Source: Variovorax paradoxus (lineage in GTDB: Bacteria; Pseudomonadota; Gammaproteobacteria; Burkholderiales; Burkholderiaceae_C). From it: DNA of 64,000 nt. Below the pieces are notes generated by a model that was given only the letters and a program-made list of their open reading frames with translations, was not told the DNA's origin and did not search any database. Each line of letters starts with the position of its first letter. Within the stretch, counting starts at the first letter, position 1. Made by a program: the position numbers and the translations under genes. Location of the stretch: contig NZ_CP102931.1 in the NCBI RefSeq assembly GCF_024734665.1, positions 5,826,001 to 5,890,000 on the forward strand, given 5' to 3'. This document shows, in pieces, positions 19,139-28,724 of this stretch.

Positions 19139-19720
19139 ATGACAACTCCACCCGAGTCCGGCCCCACGCTGGACGCTGCCAGCCCCCTCCCCCCCGAAAT
19201 CGAAGCAGCAGACGAACCGACCAAGGTTCCCCTTGCCATCGAAGACTGGCTCACGGTCATCATCATGGGCGCGCTGGCGCTCATCACTTTTGCCAACGTC
19301 ATCGTCCGCTACTTCACCGACTCGTCCTTCGCGTGGACCGAAGAGTTCTCGGTGTTCCTCATGATCATGCTGGCGCTGGTGGCCGGCTCGGCCGCTGTGG
19401 CGCGCGACCGGCACATCCGCATCGAATACTTTTCCGAAAGCGGCTCGATGGCGCGGCGCAAGCGGCTCGCGCAGTTCGGCGCGCTGATGATCGCCATTCT
19501 GTTCACGCTCATCGGCGCGCTCAGCATCCGCATGGTGTGGGACGACTATCGCTTCGAGGAAACGACGCCGGGCATCGGGCTGCCGGCGTGGTGGTATTCG
19601 ATCTGGCTGCCGATCGTGTCGTTCGCCATCGCATTGCGCGCGGTGGGCCTCATGATCCGCCGCGGACGCAAGACGAACTACGGCTCGGACACCAAAGAGA
19701 GCAAGGACGACGCCAAGTGA
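19139..19720 (+). CDS. TRAP transporter small membrane subunit (DctQ family)
   Basis: A 193-residue inner-membrane protein with about four transmembrane helices (WLTVIIMGALALITFANVIV; FSVFLMIMLALVAGSAAVA; ALMIAILFTLIGALSI; YSIWLPIVSFAIALRAVGL). The first helix is followed by RYFTDSSFAWTEEF, a typical DctQ motif. I placed the start at the ATG at 19139; an upstream in-frame ATG at 19049 would add 30 residues with no membrane or signal character. It partners the large subunit, whose GTG start overlaps its stop by 4 bp. Confidence 0.9.
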   Translation: MTTPPESGPTLDAASPLPPEIEAADEPTKVPLAIEDWLTVIIMGALALITFANVIVRYFTDSSFAWTEEFSVFLMIMLALVAGSAAVARDRHIRIEYFSESGSMARRKRLAQFGALMIAILFTLIGALSIRMVWDDYRFEETTPGIGLPAWWYSIWLPIVSFAIALRAVGLMIRRGRKTNYGSDTKESKDDAK

Positions 19721-21015
19721 TCGCCACCCTGCTCTTCGTTGCCTTCGTCGTGATGATGCTGGTGGGCGTGCCAATCGGCGCGGCACTGGGCCTTGCGGGC
19801 GCCGCCTGCATCGCACTGGCCAACAGCGACGCCCAGTGGTTCGGCCTGCTCGCCGTGCCGCAGAACTTCTACGCCGGCCTCGGCAAATATCCGCTGCTGG
19901 CCATTCCGATGTTCGTGCTGGTCGGTTCCATCTTCGACCGCTCGGGCGTGGCGCTACGCCTCGTCAACTTTGCCGTCGCCATCGTGGGCCGCGGCCCCGG
20001 CATGCTGCCGCTGGTGGCGATTGCGGTGGCGATGTTTCTCGGCGGTATCTCGGGCTCGGGCCCAGCGAATGCGGCCGCAGTGGGCGCGGTGATGATCGCG
20101 GCCATGTCGCGCGCCGGCTACCCTGCCGCCTTCTCGGCCAGCGTGGTGGGTGCGGCGGCGGCCACAGACATTTTGATTCCGCCTTCGGTGGCGTTCATCG
20201 TGTACTCGGTGCTGGTGCCCGGTGCCTCGGTGCCGGCGCTGTTCGCGGCCGGCATGATCCCCGGCGTGATGGCCGGCCTGGCGCTGATGATTCCGGCCGT
20301 GATGCTGGCGCGCAAGCACAAGATGGGCGCGCTCGAAGCCACGCTGCCGCGCCCGCCGTTCTGGAAGAGCTTTCGCGAAGCGACCTGGGGGCTGGCCGCG
20401 CCAGTGCTCATCCTCGGCGGCATGCGCGCTGGCTGGTTCACGCCGACCGAGGCTGCGGTGGTGGCTGTGTTCTACGGCCTCTTCGTGGGCATGTGCATTC
20501 ACCGGACCATCAAGGTGCGCGACCTGTTCGTGATCTTGCGCGAGTCGGGTGAGCTGTCGGCGGTGATCCTGCTGGTGGTGTCGCTGGCGGGCATCTTCGC
20601 GTATTCGCTCTCGACGCTGGGCGTGATCGATCCGGTGACACGCGCGATCGTGAATTCGGGCCTTGGCGAATACGGCATCCTGGCGCTGCTGATACTGCTG
20701 CTCATCACCGTGGGCATGTTCCTCGACGGCGTGTCGATCTTTTTGATCTTCGTGCCGCTGCTGTTGCCCATCGTGCAGTACTACAAGTGGGACCCGGTGT
20801 GGTTCGGCGTGATCCTCACGCTGAAGGTGGCGTTGGGCCAGTTCACGCCGCCGCTCGCGGTCAACCTGATGGTGTCGTGTCGCATCGCCAAAGTGCGCAT
20901 GGAAGAAACCGTGCGCTGGGTGGGCTGGATGCTGTTCTCGATGTTCGTGGTGATGGTGCTGGTCATCATCTTTCCCGAACTCGCACTCTGGCTGCCGCGC
21001 AAGCTCGGCTACTGA
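19717..21015 (+). CDS. TRAP transporter large membrane subunit (DctM family)
   Basis: A 432-residue polytopic protein with about 12 hydrophobic segments. Family motifs include LLAIPMFVLVGSIFDRSGVA, FLGGISGSGPANAAAVGAVM and IPPSVAFIVYSVLVPGASVP. It starts at a GTG (19717) that overlaps the DctQ stop as GTGA, implying translational coupling; the open frame extends far upstream only as a shadow of DctQ. It is the Na+-coupled channel subunit of a three-part carboxylate importer. An RBS for the binding protein lies 39 bp after its stop. Confidence 0.94.
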   Translation: MIATLLFVAFVVMMLVGVPIGAALGLAGAACIALANSDAQWFGLLAVPQNFYAGLGKYPLLAIPMFVLVGSIFDRSGVALRLVNFAVAIVGRGPGMLPLVAIAVAMFLGGISGSGPANAAAVGAVMIAAMSRAGYPAAFSASVVGAAAATDILIPPSVAFIVYSVLVPGASVPALFAAGMIPGVMAGLALMIPAVMLARKHKMGALEATLPRPPFWKSFREATWGLAAPVLILGGMRAGWFTPTEAAVVAVFYGLFVGMCIHRTIKVRDLFVILRESGELSAVILLVVSLAGIFAYSLSTLGVIDPVTRAIVNSGLGEYGILALLILLLITVGMFLDGVSIFLIFVPLLLPIVQYYKWDPVWFGVILTLKVALGQFTPPLAVNLMVSCRIAKVRMEETVRWVGWMLFSMFVVMVLVIIFPELALWLPRKLGY

Positions 21016-21054
21016 TTTTTGTCCCGTCTCAGAACCATAAGGAGAGCCCTCATC

Positions 21055-22092
21055 ATGAAATTCCGCCGCACCCTTCTCGGCCTCGCCGCCGCAGCAACCG
21101 CCCTGGGCATGTTCTCGACCGGCGCCATGGCGCAAGCCGCCTACAAGCCCGAATACAAGATGTCGCTGGTGCTCGGCCCGCCCACCCCCTGGGGCCAGGC
21201 CGGAAAGATCTGGGCCGACATGGTGAAGGAGCGCACCCAGGGCCGCATCAACATCAAGCTGTACCCCGGCGTGTCGCTCATCCAGGGCGACCAGACGCGC
21301 GAGTTCAGCGCGCTGCGCCAGGGCGTGATCGACATGGCCGTGGGCTCGACCATCAACTGGTCGCCACAGGTCAAGCAGCTCAACCTGTTCTCCATGCCCT
21401 TCCTGATGCCTGACTACGCGGCCATCGACGCGCTCACGCAGGGCGAAGTCGGCAAAGAGATGTTCAAGACGCTCGAGAAGGCCGGCGTGGTGCCGCTCGC
21501 CTGGGGCGAGAACGGTTACCGCGAAATCACCAACTCGAAGAGAGCAATCAAGTCGCCGGCCGACGTCAAGGGCATGAAGATCCGCGTGGTCGGCTCGCCC
21601 ATTTACTCCGACATGTTCACCGCGCTCGGCGCCAACCCCACGCAGATGAGCTGGGCCGACGCACAGCCCGCACTCGCGAGCGGCGCGGTCGACGGCCAGG
21701 AGAACCCGCTGTTCCTGTTCACCGTGCTCAAGATGCAGAACGTGGGCCAGAAATTCTTGACCGCCTGGGGCTATGTGGCCGACCCGCTGGTGTTCGTGGT
21801 GAACAAGGAAATCTGGGCCTCGTGGACGCCGGCCGACCAGGCCATCGTGCGCCAGGCCGCCATCGACGCGGGCAAGGAAGAAATCGTCATCGCACGCAAA
21901 GGTTTGATCGAAGCCGACAAGCCCCTGCTGAAGGAGATCGCGGGCATGGGCGTAACGGTGACCAGCCTCACACCAGCCGAACGCGATGCCTTCGTGAAGG
22001 CGACGCGGCCGGTGTACGACAAGTGGAAGCCGACTGTGGGTGCCGACCTGGTGGCGAAGGCCGAGCAGGCGATTGCCGCGCGCAAGAAGTAA
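21055..22092 (+). CDS. TRAP transporter periplasmic substrate-binding protein (DctP family)
   Basis: A 345-residue DctP-type binding protein with a signal peptide (residues 1-26, MKFRRTLLGLAAAATALG, cleavage near AMA/QAA). The mature part has YKMSLVLGPPTPWGQAGKIW, GRINIKLYPGVSLIQGD and the carboxylate-binding region GENGYREITNSKRAIKSPAD with MKIRVVGSPIY. The ATG at 21055 follows AAGGAG; an earlier in-frame ATG at 21019 lacks it. The ligand is probably an organic acid but cannot be named: neither flanking gene is an obvious catabolic enzyme for it. Confidence 0.94.
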   Translation: MKFRRTLLGLAAAATALGMFSTGAMAQAAYKPEYKMSLVLGPPTPWGQAGKIWADMVKERTQGRINIKLYPGVSLIQGDQTREFSALRQGVIDMAVGSTINWSPQVKQLNLFSMPFLMPDYAAIDALTQGEVGKEMFKTLEKAGVVPLAWGENGYREITNSKRAIKSPADVKGMKIRVVGSPIYSDMFTALGANPTQMSWADAQPALASGAVDGQENPLFLFTVLKMQNVGQKFLTAWGYVADPLVFVVNKEIWASWTPADQAIVRQAAIDAGKEEIVIARKGLIEADKPLLKEIAGMGVTVTSLTPAERDAFVKATRPVYDKWKPTVGADLVAKAEQAIAARKK

Positions 22093-22119
22093 GAGCAGGC
22101 ACGGCGCCTTGCGGGCGCA

Positions 22120-23085
22120 TCAGCCGCGATAGCGGCTCGGGTTCGCGCCCGCCATCTTCTTCATCAGACGTCGCAGTGCCGTGGCGTCCTGGTAACCCAC
22201 GGCGCCTGCCACCTGCTCGACAGTCATTCGGCTCGACTCGAGCAGCGCGCGGGCGCGCCGCAAACGCACGCTCTGCACCAGCGCCTGCGTGCTCTTGCCT
22301 GTGGCCTTCTGGATGTGGCGCGACAGCGTGCGCTCCGACATGCAGAACTCGCGCGCCAGCACGCTGACCGCAGGCGGATCGGGCAATGCCGATTCGACGC
22401 GTGCGGCCAGCCGCGCCACAAGGTCGTTGCCGTTGGCCAGCACCTCCGGCACGATGAATGGCGCCTGCGCCTGACGTCCGTCGATCAGCAGCATGCGCGA
22501 GACCAGGTCGGTGAGCGCACTGCCGCAGCGCTCGCGCAGCAGGTGCAGCATCAGGTCGGTCTGCGCGAACGCGGCGCCAGCGGTGACCACAGGGCCGTCG
22601 GAGCACACCATGCGGTCGACGTCGACGGTGCAGCCAGGCGCCATCTGCTTGAGCAGCGCCGCGTACCACCAGGAGGTTGTCGCGCGCCGCCCCTGAAGCA
22701 GACCCGCAGCATTCAGCAGGAACACCGCCGAGCACGAGGCCGCGACCTGCCCTCCGGCCTTCGCATGACGCACGAGGCCCGCGATGGCCCTGGCCGCGTC
22801 ATCGCTGTCGAGGCACCGCCGGATCTCGCCCGGCGTGTTGAGCCCGAGCCCCGGCACCACCCACGTCGAGCGGTCGTCACGCGCTCGCACGGGCAGGCGC
22901 GCGGTCTCCAGGCTCATGCCCGCTTGCAACTGCACCGGGCCGCCCTGCACAGAGCACAGCCTCCAGCGCGGCGGCGCCACGCCGGCACGAGCGGCCACGG
23001 CCTGGGCAGCGCCCAGGATGTCGAGCGTGACAGCGACGCTGGAGTTGAAGGCGCCGGGCAGCACCAGGACGGTGAAATCGTGCAT
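22120..23085 (-). CDS. GlxA-family transcriptional regulator (DJ-1/PfpI domain plus AraC HTH)
   Basis: A 321-residue two-domain regulator. Residues about 1-190 are a class I amidotransferase-like (DJ-1/PfpI) fold starting FTVLVLPGAFNSSVAVTLDI, with the nucleophile-elbow sequence AASCSAVFLLNAAGLL. Residues about 215-315 are an AraC helix-turn-helix (CMSERTLSRHIQKATGKS; VEQVAGAVGYQDATALRRLM). Such proteins sense small metabolites. It is divergent from the hydrolase at 23194 with 108 bp between starts, so that hydrolase is its most likely target (inference). I used the ATG at 23085, since the open frame upstream runs through the antisense of the hydrolase. Confidence 0.92.
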   Translation of the reverse strand: MHDFTVLVLPGAFNSSVAVTLDILGAAQAVAARAGVAPPRWRLCSVQGGPVQLQAGMSLETARLPVRARDDRSTWVVPGLGLNTPGEIRRCLDSDDAARAIAGLVRHAKAGGQVAASCSAVFLLNAAGLLQGRRATTSWWYAALLKQMAPGCTVDVDRMVCSDGPVVTAGAAFAQTDLMLHLLRERCGSALTDLVSRMLLIDGRQAQAPFIVPEVLANGNDLVARLAARVESALPDPPAVSVLAREFCMSERTLSRHIQKATGKSTQALVQSVRLRRARALLESSRMTVEQVAGAVGYQDATALRRLMKKMAGANPSRYRG

Positions 23086-23193
23086 GTCTGATTCAGCCCT
23101 GAAACGGTCAAATTTGACACTGCCATTCTGGCGACGCGGGCGGCCCAATACAAGCTCATCCGCTTTACCCGTGCCGTCCACGGCCGTACTCAC

Positions 23194-24024
23194 ATGACAT
23201 CGACCCGCTCCCTGAACGAAGACGATCCGCTCGACGACTTCACCCCGCGCCAGATCACGCTCGATGGCATCGGGAAGAAGGTCTACCTGATGGGCCAGGG
23301 CCCCGCCGTGATCGTGATGACCGAGATGCCGGGCATCAGCCCGCACGTGGCGCGCTTTGCGCGCTGGGTGCGCGACGCGGGCTTCACCGTCTACATGCCT
23401 TCGCTGTTCGGCCGCGACGGCGCAGTGCCACAGGCCGAGGAAGGCGCCGCTGTGTTCAAGCGGGCCTGCGTGAGCGCGGAGTTTCGCGCCTTTGCGTCGA
23501 ATGCATCGAGCCCCGTGACGCAATGGCTGCGCGCGCTCGCCCGACTGGCGCATGAGGAATGCGGCGGGCCCGGCGTGGGCGCGATCGGCATGTGCTTCAC
23601 CGGCAACTTCGCGCTCTCGATGATGATGGAGCCGGCCATGCTCGCGCCGGTGGTGTGCCAGCCTTCGCTGCCGCTCGACGATCCGGCAGGCATGAACGTG
23701 GCGGCAGACGAACTCGCGACCGTGCGCCAACGCCTGGAGCGCGAGGACCTGAGCGTGATGGCCTATCGCTTCGACGGCGACAGGTTCTGCAAGGCCGAGC
23801 GCTTCGCTGCGTTCTCTCAAGCACTGGGCGAGCGTTTTGTCGCACGCGTGTTGCCCGACAGCGCAGCCAACCCGAACACGCCGCCCTTCTTCGCGCAGGT
23901 GGTGGCCAGCCCGCACAGCGTGGTGACGGCGCACCTGATCGATGAGGCGGGGCAACCGACGCTTGCTGCAAGGGACGAGATCCTGGCGTTCTTTGCGCTG
24001 CGGCTGCTGGATCGTCCGCGCTGA
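23194..24024 (+). CDS. Dienelactone hydrolase family protein
   Basis: A 276-residue alpha/beta hydrolase of the dienelactone hydrolase type. The nucleophile is Cys134 in GAIGMCFTGNFAL, the catalytic His lies in VVASPHSVVTAHLID, and VYMPSLFGRDG fits the family. The ATG used gives a start 108 bp from the divergent GlxA-type regulator. Dienelactone hydrolases open lactones in chlorocatechol pathways, but many, including this isolated one, lack ring-cleavage neighbours, so the substrate is unknown. Confidence 0.88.
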   Translation: MTSTRSLNEDDPLDDFTPRQITLDGIGKKVYLMGQGPAVIVMTEMPGISPHVARFARWVRDAGFTVYMPSLFGRDGAVPQAEEGAAVFKRACVSAEFRAFASNASSPVTQWLRALARLAHEECGGPGVGAIGMCFTGNFALSMMMEPAMLAPVVCQPSLPLDDPAGMNVAADELATVRQRLEREDLSVMAYRFDGDRFCKAERFAAFSQALGERFVARVLPDSAANPNTPPFFAQVVASPHSVVTAHLIDEAGQPTLAARDEILAFFALRLLDRPR

Positions 24025-24245
24025 GCAGCGGCGTTTTCACAACAGGCGGCCGAGCTCTTCCTGCGCGTGTTTGCGCACTTTCCACTTCGGCCGCCCGCAC
24101 GCGCTAACCCCTTGGTATGCGCACCGTTGCGAGCCCGTGCGTCGCCACCGACAATGCACCCGCGATCCGATGCCCGCGCTCGAGATGCTCTGGCAGACTG
24201 ACTTGCACAGCGCACTTCTTCGCGCAGCAAGGAGCCTCCTTCATC

Positions 24246-25322
24246 ATGCATCTCAGGTCCACGGCATCGACCGTCGCAACAACACGGCCATCGCGCTTCG
24301 CGATCTTTTCGGTTCTTCTCGCAGCACTTGTTTTCTTGACCACCAGCTTCATCACCCCGAAGGCCCACGCGGCCGACGCCACCGTGCACACGCTGATCAT
24401 CGACACCGACCCTGGCGCCGACGACGTGATCGCGCTGCTGTTTGCCATGGCCTCGCCCGAGCAGTTGAAGATCCAGGCGCTGACCACCGTGGCAGGCAAC
24501 GTGCAGCTCGCCAAGACCTCGCGCAATGCGCGTCTCGCTCGCGAGTGGGCGAAGCGGCCCGACATTCCGGTCTATGCCGGTGCGCCGCGGCCCCTGTTGC
24601 GCACGCCCATCTATGCAGCCGACATCCACGGCAGCGAAGGCATCACCGGCGTCAAGGTGCACGAGCCGAGCCAGCCGCTGGCTGATGGCAATGCGGTCGA
24701 CTACCTGATCCGCACGCTGCGCGCGGCGCCCGAAAAAAGCGTGACGCTCGCCATGCTCGGGCCCGAGACCAACCTCGCGCTGGCACTGACGCAGGCTCCC
24801 GACATCACGCGCGGCCTGCGCGAGCTGGTGCTCATGGGCGGCGCGCATTTCAATGGCGGCAACATCACGCCGACCGCGGAGTTCAACGTGTTCGCCGATC
24901 CGCATGCGGCCGAGATCGTGCTCAAGAGCGGCGTACCGATCACCATGCTGCCGCTCGACCTCACGCACAAGGTGCTGACCAGCCCCGAGCGCATTGCCAG
25001 GCTGCGCGGCATCGGCAACCAGGCAGGCAAGACGGTGGCCGACATCCTCGATGCCTATGTGCAGCACGACATGCAGTACTACGGCCTGCCCGGCGGCCCG
25101 GTGCACGACGCCACCGTGATCGCCTACCTGCTGCAGCCCTCGCTGTTCAGGGGCCGGAAGGTGAACGTGGAAGTCGACAGCCGCGAAGGCCTGGGCTTTG
25201 GCCAGACGGTGGTCGACTGGTACGGCGGTTTGAAGAAGCCCGCCAACGTGAACTGGATTGCCGAGGGGGATGCGCAGGGGTTCTTCGATCTGCTGACGCA
25301 ACGTATTTCCCGCCTGCCTTGA
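24246..25322 (+). CDS. Exported inosine-uridine-preferring nucleoside hydrolase
   Basis: A 358-residue nucleoside hydrolase. The Ca2+-site motif is DTDPGADD (53-60). Further family segments are FADPHAAEIVLKSGVPITMLPLDLTHKV and the C-terminal HDATVIAYLL. Unlike the cytosolic enzymes it has a clear N-terminal export signal (basic start, hydrophobic residues about 19-36, cleavage near AHA/AD at 42), so hydrolysis of nucleosides to base and ribose probably occurs in the periplasm. I used the ATG at 24246; an earlier in-frame codon at 24117 adds residues without signal character. No nucleoside transporter is adjacent. Confidence 0.9.
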   Translation: MHLRSTASTVATTRPSRFAIFSVLLAALVFLTTSFITPKAHAADATVHTLIIDTDPGADDVIALLFAMASPEQLKIQALTTVAGNVQLAKTSRNARLAREWAKRPDIPVYAGAPRPLLRTPIYAADIHGSEGITGVKVHEPSQPLADGNAVDYLIRTLRAAPEKSVTLAMLGPETNLALALTQAPDITRGLRELVLMGGAHFNGGNITPTAEFNVFADPHAAEIVLKSGVPITMLPLDLTHKVLTSPERIARLRGIGNQAGKTVADILDAYVQHDMQYYGLPGGPVHDATVIAYLLQPSLFRGRKVNVEVDSREGLGFGQTVVDWYGGLKKPANVNWIAEGDAQGFFDLLTQRISRLP

Positions 25323-25480
25323 GCGGCAGCGCCCCAGAACGACGTTGACGGCGGTGGCATGCGGGGCCACCATGGTGCACCGTCGCCAATGCCCAACTAG
25401 GCGGCGGACTCGTCGGGGAGGCCTGCCCGCTCTGGAATAGGTGATCAAACGCGCCATTTCAGGGCTTTCGAGGAGGTCTC

Positions 25481-26296
25481 ATGGCTGAAAGCGACAAGGT
25501 GTTCGCAGGCTCGATCCCGAAGTTCTACGACACGCTGATGGTCCCCCTCATCTTCGAGGCCTACGCCACCGACATGGCAGAGCTTGTTGCGGCTTCCTCG
25601 CCCGGCTCGGTGCTTGAAACGGCGGCCGGCAGCGGCGTGGTTACGCGGGCGCTTGCGCCAAAACTCGGCGCCGGCGCGCGCTACGTGGTGACCGACCTCA
25701 ACCAGCCAATGCTCGACTATGCGGCCACCCGGCAAGGCGCCGATAGCCGTATCGAGTGGCAGCAGGCGGACGCGCTCGCCCTGCCGTTCGAAGATGCATC
25801 GTTCGACGTCGTTTGCTGCCAGTTCGGCGCGATGTTTTTCCCCAACCGGGTTACCGGCTATGCCGAGGCGCGTCGCGTGCTGAAGCCAGGCGGGCGCTTT
25901 GTCTTCAGCGTCTGGGACCGCATCGAAGAGAACGCCTTTGCCGACGACGTCACGAACGCCGTTGCCACGGTGTTTCCGCATGACCCTCCGCGATTTCTCG
26001 CCCGCACGCCGCACGGCTATCACGACACCGCACTGATCCGCGATGATTTGAGCCGCGCAGGGTTCACCAACATCGGGATCGAGACGCGCGAGAAGCTGAG
26101 CCGCGCCCCCTCGGCACACGACGTTGCCACCGCGTATTGCCAGGGAACGCCGCTGCGCAACGAAATCGAGGCGCGCGACGCCAGCCTGCTTCAGCTCGCT
26201 ACGGAGCGCGCGACGGAGGCGATCGCCAGCCGCCATGGCAAAGAGGGCCCGGTGGCCGGCAAGATTCAGGCACATGTGATCGTGGCAGCGGGATAG
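25481..26296 (+). CDS. Class I SAM-dependent methyltransferase
   Basis: A 271-residue methyltransferase with the Rossmann SAM-binding motif I variant VLETAAGSGVVTRAL (about 43-57), motif II VTDLNQPMLDYA, and post-motif RIEWQQADALALPFEDASFDVVCCQFGAMFFPN. The AGGAGG RBS is 7 bp before the ATG. It resembles the UbiE/Methyltransf_11 group acting on small molecules. Flanking genes do not point to a substrate. It is convergent with the glutamate/aspartate ABC operon and ends before a shared terminator. Confidence 0.88.
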   Translation: MAESDKVFAGSIPKFYDTLMVPLIFEAYATDMAELVAASSPGSVLETAAGSGVVTRALAPKLGAGARYVVTDLNQPMLDYAATRQGADSRIEWQQADALALPFEDASFDVVCCQFGAMFFPNRVTGYAEARRVLKPGGRFVFSVWDRIEENAFADDVTNAVATVFPHDPPRFLARTPHGYHDTALIRDDLSRAGFTNIGIETREKLSRAPSAHDVATAYCQGTPLRNEIEARDASLLQLATERATEAIASRHGKEGPVAGKIQAHVIVAAG

Positions 26297-26410
26297 CGGG
26301 GTTCCGGCGCGCGCTTCATCCGGTCATCTCGCGCCGCCTTTGGCGCACTTCATCGCATTCGCGTGGCAGTTGCGCCGCGGCGCGGCACTGGCAGGACGGG
26401 TCGTGAATGA

Positions 26411-26443
26411 AAAAAGCCACGCTGCAGAACAGCGTGGCTTTTG
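26411..26443. terminator. Bidirectional intrinsic terminator
   Basis: GCCACGCTG and CAGCGTGGC form a perfect 9-bp stem around a 5-nt loop, flanked by A-run (26410-26415) and T-run (26439-26442). Read in either direction this gives a GC stem followed by a U tract. It lies between the methyltransferase stop (26296) and the gltL stop (26468), so it can end both convergent transcripts. Confidence 0.85.
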
Positions 26444-26467
26444 ACTTTCTTGCGCAGCAGCAGCGGA

Positions 26468-27217
26468 TCAGTGCTGCAGGATCTTGTTCAGGAAGTCCTT
26501 GGTACGCGGCTGACGGTTTTCCGGGTGGCTGAAGAACTCGTCCTTCGGGCAGTCTTCCAGGATCTTGCCGCCCACGTCGATGAAGATCACGCGGCTCGCG
26601 ACCTTGCGGGCGAAGGCCATTTCGTGCGTGACCACCATCATGGTCATGCCTTCCTTGGCCAGGCTCACCATCACGTCGAGCACTTCGCCGACCATCTCGG
26701 GGTCGAGCGCCGAGGTGGGTTCGTCGAACAGCATCACGATCGGGTCCATCGACAGCGCACGGGCAATGGCCACGCGCTGCTGCTGGCCGCCCGACAGCTG
26801 ACCCGGGAACTTGTCTTTATGCGCCATCAGGCCCACGCGGTCGAGCATCTTCAGGCCACGGGTCTTGGCTTCGTCGGGCGTGCGGCCCAGCACCTTGATC
26901 TGCGCGATCGTGAGGTTCTCGGTTACCGACAGGTGCGGGAACAGCTCGAAGTGCTGGAACACCATGCCGACCTTGGAGCGCAGCTTGGGCAGGTTGGTCT
27001 TGGGGTCGTGCAGCGGAATGCCGTTGACGGTGATCTCGCCCTTCTGGAAGGGCTCCAGCGCGTTCACGGTCTTGATGAGGGTGGACTTGCCCGAGCCCGA
27101 GGGCCCGCACACCACCACCACGTCGCCCTTGGAAATGCTCACCGAACAATCGTTGAGCACCTGCACCGGGCCATACCACTTGGATACGTTCTTGATTTCA
27201 ATCATTTTTTCGGACAT
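26468..27217 (-). CDS. gltL: Glutamate/aspartate ABC transporter ATP-binding protein
   Basis: A 249-residue polar-amino-acid-type ABC ATPase. Walker A is [14 protein letters not shown] (about 36-49), the signature [15 protein letters not shown], Walker [15 protein letters not shown], and the switch His is in [12 protein letters not shown]. It energises import through GltJK. It is the last gene of the gltIJKL run, 31 bp after gltK, and its transcript ends at the terminator at 26411-26443. Confidence 0.95.
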   Translation of the reverse strand: MSEKMIEIKNVSKWYGPVQVLNDCSVSISKGDVVVVCGPSGSGKSTLIKTVNALEPFQKGEITVNGIPLHDPKTNLPKLRSKVGMVFQHFELFPHLSVTENLTIAQIKVLGRTPDEAKTRGLKMLDRVGLMAHKDKFPGQLSGGQQQRVAIARALSMDPIVMLFDEPTSALDPEMVGEVLDVMVSLAKEGMTMMVVTHEMAFARKVASRVIFIDVGGKILEDCPKDEFFSHPENRQPRTKDFLNKILQH

Positions 27218-27248
27218 TTCTTTCTCTCCGGTTCAGCCACTCAAACAA

Positions 27249-27938
27249 TCAGCGAATGATGGCGATCTTCTTGTGCAGGCGCTTGACCAGCCAAGAAAGG
27301 GCGTAGCACATGACGAAGTACACGACGGCTGCGAGCAGGTAGGCCTCGATCGGGCGGCCGAAGTTCTTGCCCGCGGTCTCGAAGCCCTTGAGCATGTCGT
27401 AGGCACCGATGGCGTAGACCAGCGACGTATCCTGGAACAGGATGATGGTCTGCGTGAGCAGCACCGGCAGCATGTTGCGGAAGGCCTGCGGCAGCACCAC
27501 CAGGCGCATGTTCTGGCCGTAGGTCATGCCGACCGCCTGGCCGGCATTCACCTGGCCGCGCGGAATCGACTGGATACCGGCACGCATGATCTCGCTGAAG
27601 TACGCAGCCTCGAACGCCACGAAGGTGATCACGGCCGAGATTTCGGAGCGGTAGTTGGAGCCGACCGAGCCAAACAGCGAGTAGAACGACGCCGGCACGA
27701 GCAGGAAGAACCACAGGATCACCATCACCAGCGGGATGCTTCGCATGCCGTTGACGTAGATGGCCGCAGGCGTATCGAGCCACTTCTTGCCCGACAGGCG
27801 CATGAGCGCCAGGATGGTGCCGAAGATCACGCCGCCAATCGTGGCCACTATCGTCAGCATGATGCTGAAGTAGAAGCCCTTGACGACGAAGTTGCTGATG
27901 ACGTCCCAGTTGTAGAAGGACAGGTCGAGATTCATCAT
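27249..27938 (-). CDS. gltK: Glutamate/aspartate ABC transporter permease GltK
   Basis: A 229-residue inner-membrane permease of the His/Glu/Gln family with about five transmembrane helices. The EAA coupling loop reads GQAVGMTYGQNMRLVVLPQAFRN-like (about 135-155), and the N-terminus is FVVKGFYFSIMLTIVATIGG. Starts one base after the gltJ stop codon region (stop of gltJ at 27940), so the two permeases are co-translated and form the heterodimeric channel. Confidence 0.94.
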   Translation of the reverse strand: MMNLDLSFYNWDVISNFVVKGFYFSIMLTIVATIGGVIFGTILALMRLSGKKWLDTPAAIYVNGMRSIPLVMVILWFFLLVPASFYSLFGSVGSNYRSEISAVITFVAFEAAYFSEIMRAGIQSIPRGQVNAGQAVGMTYGQNMRLVVLPQAFRNMLPVLLTQTIILFQDTSLVYAIGAYDMLKGFETAGKNFGRPIEAYLLAAVVYFVMCYALSWLVKRLHKKIAIIR

Positions 27939-27939
27939 G

Positions 27940-28671
27940 TCAGTGTCCTCCGCCGCCCGCGCTTGCAGACACGATGAAGCCCGGCACGCGGGTCTTCTTC
28001 TCGATGAATGCCATGAGGCGGTTGATGATGAGGGCCGAGATCACGTAGCACCCCGTCACCGCCAGGTAGACCTCGATGCCGCGCGAGGTTTCTTCCTGCG
28101 CCTGCATGGCGAACATGGTGAGTTCGGTGACCGACACGGCGAACGCAACGGACGAGTTCTTGAATATGTTCATCGTCTCGCTCGTGAGCGGCGGGATGAT
28201 GATGCGGTAGGCCATCGGCAGGATCACGTAGCGGTAGTACTGCACCGTGGTGAAGCCCACCGCCATGCCCGCATAGCGCTGGCCCTTGGGCAGCGCCTGG
28301 ATGCCCGAGCGCACCTGCTCGGCGATACGCGCGGAAGTGAAGAAGCCCAGCGCCAGCACCACGAGGATGAAGCTCGGCACGCCCTTCATGACGGGGATGA
28401 GCGCCGGGATCACGTGGTACCAGAGGAAGATCTGCACCAGCAGCGGAATGTTGCGGAACAGCTCGACCCAGGCATTGCCCAGCCGCACCAGCCACGGACT
28501 GTCGGGCAGCGTGCGGATGATGCCGATGAGCGAACCCAGCACCAGCGCCACGATCAACGCCAGCAGCGCGACCGACACGGTCCAGCCCCAGGCCGACAGC
28601 ATCCATTGCAGGTAGGTCGGATAGTCCCCCCCGGGGTCTTGCAGGAATACCTGCCAATCCCAGTTGCCCAT
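27940..28671 (-). CDS. gltJ: Glutamate/aspartate ABC transporter permease GltJ
   Basis: A 243-residue permease starting MGNWDWQVFLQDPGGDYPTY, a recognisable GltJ N-terminus. It has a membrane region with WTVSVALLALIVALVLGSLI, the conserved FRNIPLLVQIFLWY, and the EAA loop AVGFTTVQYYRYVILPMAY. It is preceded by a 98-bp gap from gltI that contains a strong stem-loop (28725-28748). Forms the channel with GltK. Confidence 0.94.
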   Translation of the reverse strand: MGNWDWQVFLQDPGGDYPTYLQWMLSAWGWTVSVALLALIVALVLGSLIGIIRTLPDSPWLVRLGNAWVELFRNIPLLVQIFLWYHVIPALIPVMKGVPSFILVVLALGFFTSARIAEQVRSGIQALPKGQRYAGMAVGFTTVQYYRYVILPMAYRIIIPPLTSETMNIFKNSSVAFAVSVTELTMFAMQAQEETSRGIEVYLAVTGCYVISALIINRLMAFIEKKTRVPGFIVSASAGGGGH

Positions 28672-28724
28672 TTGTGTTTACTCCTTCTTCACCGTCTCTT
28701 CGAAAACCAGTCCCTTGAAAAGAA

